Shown in pieces: positions 45,045-51,569 of a stretch of DNA of 64,000 nt. The notes beneath the pieces were generated by a model. That model was not told the origin of the DNA, did no database searches, and saw only the letters and a program-made list of their open reading frames with translations. Source of the stretch: JAHRVQ01 sp051278195 (GTDB lineage: Bacteria; Pseudomonadota; Gammaproteobacteria; Pseudomonadales; Azotimanducaceae); NCBI GenBank assembly GCA_051278195.1, contig JBNMQM010000022.1:1-64000 (forward strand). Direction: 5' to 3'. Within the stretch, counting starts at the first letter, position 1; every line of letters begins with the position of its first letter. The position numbers were made by a program, and so were the translations under genes.

Positions 45045-46772
45045 TTAGGGCGCAGGGTAGGTGATGTTGCCGCCGACGATGGTCATCATATTCTCAGCAG
45101 TCAAAATCTCCTGCTCCGGTACTGTCATCAGGTCCTTGTTGAACACGGTGAAGTCGGCGTATTTACCAACTTCAATCGAACCACGTAGGTTTTCCTGAAA
45201 AGCGCCATGGGCAGGCCAGAGCGTTAACATCTTCAGTGCAACCTCGCGCGATACGGCCTCTTTTGTGTGCCAACCAGCACCGGAGGTACCGTCCAGGCGT
45301 TTGCGGGCGACAGCAGCATAGAACTCGATCCGTGGGTCACCGGCTTCCACTGGTGCATCGGACCCGGCCAGGATCATCAGACCGCGATCTATCAACTGCT
45401 GCCAGGGATACGCGTAGGCGAGACGGTCATAACCCAAGCGGTCTGGCGCGAAGTTAAGATCGCCAATCGCGTGGCTCGGTTGCATGGAAGGTATCACCCC
45501 CAATTCTACGAAGCGTTGCTGATCTGACGGCGGGATAATCTGTGCATGTTCCATACGCCAGCGCAGGTCTTCGCTGGCCCATTCTTCACGGGGTACATGA
45601 CCATAGGCTTCGTCATACCAGTCCAGCAGCGATCGCACAGCACGGTCGCCGATCACATGAGTCTCGATTTGGATGCCCTGGCGCAGCGAGGCGTACAGGA
45701 CCGGCATCAGTTCTTCCTTGGTGGTGCGATTCATGAAGCCGTTGTGGCTCGCGTCGCTGTAGTTGCTGATCAGTGCCGCGCCTCGAGAACCTAGTGTGCC
45801 GTCAATGAATACTTTGATGCCACGCACCTCGAACAGATCGTCTTCGGTCTTCTCTCGACCACGCTGCAGCATAGTGCTGGCTTCCTTCACCGGTACTGCT
45901 GCGTAAACGCGGTGAGCCATATCACCTTCGGCATGCACTTCTTTCATCAGGTCTACAAGGCGGTAGGACATACCTGCGTCCTGGGTCTGGGTCCAGCCCA
46001 TAGCAGCGTTGGCCCGCAGGCCACGCAGCAGATTGTCCTTCAGGTAGGCATCGGTCTCCGGCGGCAGAAGCGCACGGAACACGTTCATGGCATTGGCCAG
46101 CACATAGCCAGTAGGTGTGCCGTCCAAGCCGCGTTCGAAGCGACCGCCTTCTGGGTCGGGCGTGTCTCGGGTCACGCCCGCCAAAGCCAGCGCCCGGGAG
46201 TTCACCAGGGCAGAGACACCATCTGCACGGGGCATGAACAGGGGCTTGTCCTGAGTGAACGGGTCGACATCATGCTTGTTGAGAAAGCGTTGCTCGTCGG
46301 TCCATTCCCGCTCGATCCAACCGCGGCCTTGCACCCACTCGCCGGTCGGGACATGGGCAGCCCAATTCTGGATTGCATCCAATGTTCCACCAAGCGTGGC
46401 GATGCCGAATAGGCTCAGGGTCTTGGTGCGACGGCCCACACCTTCAAGATGTTGATGGCTGTCTGTGAAACCAGCGAAAACAGTTTTGCCATTCATGTCG
46501 ATGGCATTAACAGAACCACAGCGATAGTACTTAGCCTCGGCGTTGGAGCCGACGAAGACAATTCGCCCGTTAAGGCTTGCGACCGCTTCGGCAGTCCACT
46601 GTGCCTCGTTGGCGGTATAGACGGTGGTGTTGTAAAGCAGGAGGTCCGCGGCGCGGCAATTCTCACTGGCCACATCCCCGGACGCGACTGCGGTGCTTGG
46701 CGTGTCGTCGGTACAAGCGACTAGGCCGAGCATGAGCGGCAGGGAAAGTGTCAGAGCAATGGCAATACGCAT
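45045..46772 (-). CDS. Amidohydrolase lipoprotein (YtcJ-like)
   Basis: A 575-residue amidohydrolase. The signal ends in a lipobox (G-L-V-A-C), so it is probably a periplasmic lipoprotein. D-S-H-Q-H-L-E-G gives the first metal His pair, E-T-H-V-I-G-D-R a second, and A-G-S-D-A-P-V-E the late Asp. Overall order matches YtcJ-type amidohydrolases, with unknown amide or ester substrates. I chose the ATG at 46772 over a TTG twelve bases earlier because GGAAAA precedes it. Its DNA is GC-richer than its neighbours, which hints at transfer. Confidence 0.87.
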   Translation of the reverse strand: MRIAIALTLSLPLMLGLVACTDDTPSTAVASGDVASENCRAADLLLYNTTVYTANEAQWTAEAVASLNGRIVFVGSNAEAKYYRCGSVNAIDMNGKTVFAGFTDSHQHLEGVGRRTKTLSLFGIATLGGTLDAIQNWAAHVPTGEWVQGRGWIEREWTDEQRFLNKHDVDPFTQDKPLFMPRADGVSALVNSRALALAGVTRDTPDPEGGRFERGLDGTPTGYVLANAMNVFRALLPPETDAYLKDNLLRGLRANAAMGWTQTQDAGMSYRLVDLMKEVHAEGDMAHRVYAAVPVKEASTMLQRGREKTEDDLFEVRGIKVFIDGTLGSRGAALISNYSDASHNGFMNRTTKEELMPVLYASLRQGIQIETHVIGDRAVRSLLDWYDEAYGHVPREEWASEDLRWRMEHAQIIPPSDQQRFVELGVIPSMQPSHAIGDLNFAPDRLGYDRLAYAYPWQQLIDRGLMILAGSDAPVEAGDPRIEFYAAVARKRLDGTSGAGWHTKEAVSREVALKMLTLWPAHGAFQENLRGSIEVGKYADFTVFNKDLMTVPEQEILTAENMMTIVGGNITYPAP

Positions 46773-46792
46773 CAGGTTTTCCAATTTATTTG

Positions 46793-46825
46793 TAGTTAAA
46801 AAGTAGTTAAAAAGTAGTTAAAAAG
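46793..46825. repeat. Three 11-bp tandem repeats in the amidohydrolase leader
   Basis: TAGTTAAAAAG occurs three times without error just upstream of the amidohydrolase gene, between its start and the hairpin at 46851. It may change leader spacing by slippage. Confidence 0.8.
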
Positions 46826-46840
46826 TTGGTTAAGAAATGG

Positions 46841-46867
46841 CAAAAACCCCCCGGCCTTCCTGGCCGG
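46841..46867 (-). terminator. Candidate terminator or attenuator upstream of the amidohydrolase
   Basis: Reading on the minus strand, stem arms CCGGCC and GGCCGG enclose five bases and are followed by GGGG and five T. It faces the amidohydrolase gene and lies about 70 bp before it. No gene on this strand ends immediately upstream, so it may belong to a leader rather than end another gene. Confidence 0.5.
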
Positions 46868-47365
46868 CTTCAAGTATAGAGATACTCTTTCTTCACGCAA
46901 ACGGCGGGATTCTTATCAATGGCTGATCAATGGCTCACCAATGACTGATTAAGTGGCCGAATGGCGTGGGTATTACTAGTCTGCCGCGCCACTAGCAGCC
47001 GATTGTGGCACGTAAGTTTACGGCATTGGTGGTGGGTTGGCGGGGCTGTCAACTGGGTTAGGGCTTGCCGCTGGTATTCAAACCGGTTGACGAATCTGGT
47101 GGAGCAGATCAGATTAGGAATTTGAAGGGTGTGTTTGAATTCGATTTAGAACTTGTCGTCGGCGAATCCGTAGCCGATCATGTCAATATCAGTAATGAGG
47201 TCGTGCATGTTTTGCTCGCTGCAAAGACCCGCGCTGCCGTATTGGAAAAACTTGAGTTTATCGAGTCTGTCTCGGAGATAACCCACGCAGTAGATGAAAA
47301 TCCGAGCTAGTCCACGCTGACCCTGTACTTTAAGCAGATCCCATTTTTTCAAGAGACCGTTACCA
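46868..47365. other. Intergenic region with short imperfect repeats
   Basis: An imperfect 11-bp pattern around TCAATGGC repeats two or three times at 46918-46945. Frames exist on both strands at 47065-47451, but none has a recognisable family. Otherwise I see nothing in it. Confidence 0.4.
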
Positions 47366-48226
47366 ATGTCCAACACCTTGTTAGCCCAACACGTAAACAA
47401 ACTCACCGTATTATGCCTATTCGTGATCGCTGGTCTGTTGATGTTAACCACCTATGTTTGGGCGCAGGCTAAAGCGGCTGATGAACGATTGGTTGAGCGG
47501 CAATTTAGTCTTTCACTGGTGAATCTCAGTCAAAAAATCGACGCCCGTATCGAGAGCATGAAGCTAATTGCCAAAACGATTGCCAGCGATAAGCATATTC
47601 ACGATTGGGTAGAGAATGGATTTGCGGCTGATCAAGAATCACTTTTGGTCGACAAGCTCGGGTATTTGGTCAATGAATACGGGCTGACGAGCGCTTCGTT
47701 TGCGGACAAAAACACGCACAAATACTGGAATCACGAAGGCTTCTTAAGAGTCTTACAGCCTGAAACCGACACCTGGTATTTTGCTTATTTGGCCAGTGGC
47801 GAAGCAGACCTGATAAGTGTGTATCACGATAAGAACAAAAATCGTGTTGATGTTTATGTTAACCATCAACAAACCGCTGGCAATGGACTGTCGGGCATCG
47901 CGACTTCGTTTGATGGCGTGCTCGATATGCTCAACACATCGATATTCGCCAAACATGGCGACATTTATTTAGTGGATAGTTTGGGCGAAGTTCAAATTCA
48001 GGCGGAATCTGATAACTCAGGTAGCACAACAGGTAGCACAACAGGCAGCACAACAGAAAGTATAAACCTGCAAGACCTGTTTTCTGAGCAAGTTGTTGGT
48101 GGCTTATTGCAGCCAAGTTCAACGGATTCTGTTGAGTTCAAACTAGTTGGAAACAGTTTGGTTGGTGCCAGGTACATTCCCAATATGAATTGGTATGTTG
48201 TGGTTAATCTTGCCAATGAAGGTTAG
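47366..48226 (+). CDS. Stand-alone Cache-type sensor domain protein
   Basis: A 286-residue protein with an N-terminal membrane helix (about residues 12-34) and a large extracytoplasmic domain. This resembles a dCache ligand-binding domain: Q-K-I-D-A-R-I-E-S-M-K-L-I-A-K-T-I-A early, the K-Y-W-N-H-E-G stretch, W-Y-F-A-Y, and a second lobe with D-I-Y-L-V-D. A second helix and a signalling domain should follow but the frame ends with NLANEG. Residues 218-229 carry three G-S-T-T repeats. It may work by pairing with another protein or be a broken receptor. Confidence 0.6.
   Translation: MSNTLLAQHVNKLTVLCLFVIAGLLMLTTYVWAQAKAADERLVERQFSLSLVNLSQKIDARIESMKLIAKTIASDKHIHDWVENGFAADQESLLVDKLGYLVNEYGLTSASFADKNTHKYWNHEGFLRVLQPETDTWYFAYLASGEADLISVYHDKNKNRVDVYVNHQQTAGNGLSGIATSFDGVLDMLNTSIFAKHGDIYLVDSLGEVQIQAESDNSGSTTGSTTGSTTESINLQDLFSEQVVGGLLQPSSTDSVEFKLVGNSLVGARYIPNMNWYVVVNLANEG
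48019..48054. repeat. Three 12-bp in-frame repeats in the Cache gene
   Basis: Units close to GGTAGCACAACA repeat three times, coding G-S-T-T. They keep frame, so copy changes would alter only a flexible linker. Confidence 0.75.
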
Positions 48227-48275
48227 GGGATAGAGTAGCGGGGTAGGGTAGCTTTACTCCACAATTAGAGATTTA

Positions 48276-48289
48276 TTGATCTCCATCAA
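48276..48289 (+). promoter_or_regulatory. Perfect FNR/ANR box before the cytochrome c lipoprotein gene
   Basis: TTGAT-CTCC-ATCAA matches the consensus exactly. With the box at -41.5 the start of transcription would be 48324, giving -10 at 48312-48317, where TACGAT matches four of six. The ATG then follows 22 bases later with TAAGGA between. The fit is the same as at 37029. Confidence 0.75.
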
Positions 48290-48345
48290 CTCCATTAATA
48301 TCGGCGGGTGCTACGATATTGACACTTGAAATGGAGCTAAGGATC

Positions 48346-48936
48346 ATGAAAAACATATTTGTGACTTTGGTCTTGGCTGTAGGATTAATGGCATGTCAGG
48401 GTTACAACCCGATGGACGAGTACGATCTTAAACAGCCGACAACTGACCATAGCTTGTCCACAATCAGCAGCGCATACCCGATAGCCGATGTGAAGCGCGG
48501 CAAATATCTGGCAGAACTACTGGCCTGTGGTACCTGCCATACAGACGGTGCTCTCATCGGCGAGCCGAATCCGGCTTATCAACTTGCTGGTTCGCGGGTT
48601 GGCATAGCGTACTCCAACCCGTTTATAGAAAAGCACCCGGGTATTCTTTATCCATCCAACATCACGCCTGATGTCGAAACTGGCATCGGTGCCTGGCGCG
48701 ATGACGATATCATCCGTTTTTTGCGAACGGGTATGGATGTTCAAGGCAAGCGGCATATTCCTGTGATGCCATGGCCAGCTTATAAGCGGCTGACGGATCA
48801 AGACGCCCTTGCAATGGTCGCGTTCCTTAGGAGCTTAAAGCCCGTTACTCACCAGACGCCCGATGCAGTTTCGCCTGGCAATAAAGCCGCTGAGCCATTC
48901 GTGCATTTTGGTGTTTACCAGAGCAAAAAACTGTGA
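48346..48936 (+). CDS. Cytochrome c lipoprotein
   Basis: A 196-residue precursor with signal and lipobox L-M-A-C (residue 17). One heme site, C-G-T-C-H, sits at about residue 64, with a likely Met ligand in V-M-P-W-P-A-Y, a pattern of diheme-reductase-like or alcohol dehydrogenase partner cytochromes. W-R-D-D-D-I-I-R-F-L-R-T-G-M is a known element of the cytochrome c class next to dehydrogenases. Lipid-anchored in the periplasm, it probably passes electrons to an oxidase. A perfect FNR box lies upstream, so it is expected to respond to oxygen. Confidence 0.88.
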   Translation: MKNIFVTLVLAVGLMACQGYNPMDEYDLKQPTTDHSLSTISSAYPIADVKRGKYLAELLACGTCHTDGALIGEPNPAYQLAGSRVGIAYSNPFIEKHPGILYPSNITPDVETGIGAWRDDDIIRFLRTGMDVQGKRHIPVMPWPAYKRLTDQDALAMVAFLRSLKPVTHQTPDAVSPGNKAAEPFVHFGVYQSKKL

Positions 48937-49009
48937 GGGCTGTGTCGCATGTGAGGAGGCTGTAAAAGCATCTTTTCAGTTCTTATTCTGACACCAAATT
49001 GTCGGCCGT

Positions 49010-49393
49010 TTATCCGCGGAGGAATAACGTCTCCAGCGGTTCGTCGCCAACCTGACGGCTCTGATGGCCGTGAATGGTCGGGTCGAAAGTTTCACCTTCA
49101 GGTAGCAGATCGCTGGAATAGAAATGTTGGCCAGGCGTGAAAGTTTTTGAAGAACCGTCCTGCAAGCTGATTTCCATCACGCCGGATAGAATAAAGACGT
49201 ACTGCGGATCTCGGGTGCAATGAAACTCTTTGCTGAACCCGGTGGGGCTGTGGCGTAGTTGATAGCCACCGGATGGTTGTAACTCAGAGAGCATCGAGCG
49301 GGGGCTACCTGTCGACAAAGCGACTTCCTCTTCACGGAATTGGGCGAAGCCTTTGTCGTCTGTATAAAGAATGACTTTGGTAAATGTCTGCAT
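49010..49393 (-). CDS. Small cupin protein
   Basis: A 127-residue cupin starting MQTFTKVILY. H-C-T-R-D-P-Q-Y-V-F-I-L-S-G is the core strand with metal His and G-Q-H-F-Y-S-S-D-L the second motif, here without a clear second His. It may be a metal-binding enzyme, or a metal-free binding protein. A longer frame reading into trpS is a shadow. It is co-directional with trpS, about 70 bp downstream. Confidence 0.7.
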   Translation of the reverse strand: MQTFTKVILYTDDKGFAQFREEEVALSTGSPRSMLSELQPSGGYQLRHSPTGFSKEFHCTRDPQYVFILSGVMEISLQDGSSKTFTPGQHFYSSDLLPEGETFDPTIHGHQSRQVGDEPLETLFLRG

Positions 49394-49463
49394 GGTGAAG
49401 CACCGTTTCAAATTTTTTTTTGGTCGTCGATGAAGTTGGGCTAGTCGACTGTGTTTGCAAAAT

Positions 49464-50459
49464 TCAGGCGATGCCGATCTTCTGTTTGATCTCTGCGATA
49501 AAGGGTTGTGCTCGTGCGCGTGCGCGTTTGGCACCCTTGTCGAGTTCCGCGGCAACGTCATCCGGGTGCGCCAATAGTGTGTTGTATCGATCTCGGGCCT
49601 CGGCAACCTCTTGATTAATGAGTATGAACAACTTGTTTTTACACTCACCCCAAGCAATGCCTTCCTGAAAGGCCTGACGCATTTCTGCGCTTTGGTCTGA
49701 TGTGGCAAAGGCCTGCCAAATTTGGAACACGGTAGAGTCATCGGGGTCTTTTGGTTCGCCCGGTTCGAGCAGGTTGGTTTTGATTTTGTTGATGTGTTTT
49801 TTGAGCTGCTTTTCGGCAGCAAACAATGGAATTGTGTTGTTGTAACTCTTGCTCATTTTTCGCCCATCCAATCCCTGCAAGACAGCAACAGAATCGTCGA
49901 CTACGGCCTCCGGCAGGGTGAAGGTATCGCCAAAATGATGATTGAATCGCGCCGCAATATCGCGGGCCATTTCGATGTGCTGAACCTGATCTTTGCCGAC
50001 GGGCACCTTGCTGCCGTTAAACATCAGAATGTCGGCGGCCATCAACACGGGGTATCCGAACAGCCCCATACTCACGCCAAAATCTGGGTCTTGATCGTCC
50101 GATTCATTTTGCGCAACGGCGGCTTTGTAAGCGTGGGCTCGATTCATCAAACCCTTCGCAGCATTGCAGGTCAATATCCAATTAAGCTCGCAAATTTCCG
50201 GGACATCCGATTGCCGATAGAACACCGCTTTATCGGTATCTAAACCCAGTGCTAACCAGGTTGCGGCAATCTCCAGCGAAGACTGACGAATGCGCTGCGG
50301 CTCCTGGCTTTTGATCAAGGCATGTAAGTCGGCTAAGAAGAAAAAGCTTTCTGAACTGCTGGCCACACTCTGTATCGCTGGGCGTATAGCGCCGACATAG
50401 TTTCCTAGGTGTGGCGTGCCTGTGGTGGTGATGCCGGTCAAGAAGCGATCTGCGCTCAT
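49464..50459 (-). CDS. trpS: Tryptophan--tRNA ligase
   Basis: A 331-residue class I synthetase that attaches tryptophan to tRNA-Trp. The first signature is T-P-H-L-G-N-Y (HIGH-type) at residues 15-21, and K-M-S-K-S is the second near 195. Length equals that of bacterial TrpS. It is the only clear housekeeping gene in the window, so this part of the chromosome is probably core. It lies upstream of the cupin gene and downstream of the SDR, all on the minus strand. Confidence 0.97.
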   Translation of the reverse strand: MSADRFLTGITTTGTPHLGNYVGAIRPAIQSVASSSESFFFLADLHALIKSQEPQRIRQSSLEIAATWLALGLDTDKAVFYRQSDVPEICELNWILTCNAAKGLMNRAHAYKAAVAQNESDDQDPDFGVSMGLFGYPVLMAADILMFNGSKVPVGKDQVQHIEMARDIAARFNHHFGDTFTLPEAVVDDSVAVLQGLDGRKMSKSYNNTIPLFAAEKQLKKHINKIKTNLLEPGEPKDPDDSTVFQIWQAFATSDQSAEMRQAFQEGIAWGECKNKLFILINQEVAEARDRYNTLLAHPDDVAAELDKGAKRARARAQPFIAEIKQKIGIA

Positions 50460-50519
50460 GTGATTCTCTGTGCTGGCGAAAGGCGGCCATGATACCGCTC
50501 ACGCAGCGTCTAAGGAATT

Positions 50520-50550
50520 GCTAAGTCACTATGGGATCAGTGTCCCCTAT
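50520..50550. repeat. Dispersed repeat copy A
   Basis: A segment of about 30 bp, GCTAAGTCACTATGGGAT then CAGTGTCCCCTAT, nearly matches the copy at 56121-56150 in the same orientation. It sits between trpS and the SDR gene and touches the SDR stop region. The short core ATCAGTGTCCCCTA also recurs at 51553-51566. Confidence 0.7.
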
Positions 50551-51347
50551 GTTTGTTTCGCCTTGAACAGACGATTACGAAACTTACGCATGCCGTTCAG
50601 CCAGCGTTCGTAATCGTTCGCTTTGTTGCGAAAGTACTTGGCAACCTCTGGGTGGGGCAGTACTAAAAACTCTTCATTCTTGATTGCCTTTATGCAGCAG
50701 TCAGCCACAAAGTCAGGTTCTAAAATGCCATCGTTGGCCGCTTGATTCGATTCTGGTTTTTTTGTGCTCTTGCTACTTTTTCCTAAAATCTTTGTTCTTA
50801 CCGCTTGTGGGCATAACACTGACACACCAATGCCGCGCTCTTGATAGTTGATCGCCAACCATTCCGCGAAGGCGACTGACGCGTGCTTGGATACAGCATA
50901 AGCACCGGAATCAATTTGGGTGAGCAAACCAGCTGCCGAGGAAGTATTGAGAATGTATCCATAGCCTCGTTCAATCATTTTTGGTATCACGGCTTGTGCC
51001 GCATACAAATGCGACCACATGTGAACATCCATCATCTGTTGCCAGTCAGCAGCCTCAAGTGACAAGCCGCCACCTTTTGCATACCCTGCGTTTGACACAA
51101 AGATATCTATCCCGCCCTGAGCTTCCTCATCGATCACCAATTGATTAATAGCCGCTTGAGCAGCGACATTCAGTCTTAACGCGGTGGCGACATCACCAAT
51201 GTTAGCTGCGGTTTTTTGTGCGCCCTCTAAGTCTAGATCTACGCAAACCACACGTCGCGCGCCTTCCTCTGCAAACTTTTGAGCCAAAGACCGACCGATG
51301 CCCGAGCCTGCGCCAGTCACCACGACTGATTTGCCTTGAATGTTCAT
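50547..51347 (-). CDS. Short-chain dehydrogenase/reductase
   Basis: A 266-residue SDR. The cofactor motif is TGAGSGIGRS at residues 11-20, S-N-A-G-Y-A follows, and the active site is T-S-S-A-A-G (Ser) with AYAVSKHASVAF (Tyr-Lys). Its tail ends in a basic helical segment R-W-L-N-G-M-R-K-F-R-N-R-L-F-K-A-K that could touch the membrane or a partner. Substrate unknown. The block 51500-51557 upstream of it resembles the sequence upstream of the 898-residue gene. Confidence 0.85.
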   Translation of the reverse strand: MNIQGKSVVVTGAGSGIGRSLAQKFAEEGARRVVCVDLDLEGAQKTAANIGDVATALRLNVAAQAAINQLVIDEEAQGGIDIFVSNAGYAKGGGLSLEAADWQQMMDVHMWSHLYAAQAVIPKMIERGYGYILNTSSAAGLLTQIDSGAYAVSKHASVAFAEWLAINYQERGIGVSVLCPQAVRTKILGKSSKSTKKPESNQAANDGILEPDFVADCCIKAIKNEEFLVLPHPEVAKYFRNKANDYERWLNGMRKFRNRLFKAKQT

Positions 51348-51499
51348 CAGCGTTCTCCGTCAGAAAAAGAGAATAGAAGTATACAGTTACAGGCAGGTGA
51401 AGTACCGCACGGTAGGCAGCGCAGGTGTGCGACTAGATACGACAAAATCAGCCAGCGTAAGCAGTTCGGCGGGGTTATTTATGCTCTTGTTTGGCCATT

Positions 51500-51557
51500 C
51501 GCATACTCGCATGTTTCGGATGACACTTTCTGATATCAGCACTGGGCGCGGTATCAG
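51500..51557. repeat. Direct repeat, left copy, beside the 898-residue gene
   Basis: It shares 25 identical bases (ATATCAGCACTGGGCGCGGT plus ATCAG) with 54511-54567, and looser similarity over about 58 bp including the words CATA/TTCG and TGACACTT. It lies 150 bp upstream of the SDR start and just after the 898-residue gene. A short inverted pair (TGATA and TATCA) lies within. Confidence 0.75.
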
Positions 51558-51569
51558 TGTCCCCTAGAT

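Noticed and set aside
46793..46825. Possible CRISPR-like array
   Set aside because: The 11-bp units are contiguous with no spacers, and no cas gene is present.
47146..47451. 101-codon minus-strand frame overlapping the Cache gene start
   Set aside because: No family match, no ribosome binding site and it conflicts with the better supported Cache start.
49394..49822. Longer cupin frame extending into trpS
   Set aside because: Residues before MQTFTKV are basic low-complexity shadow of trpS; the cupin fold begins at 49393.
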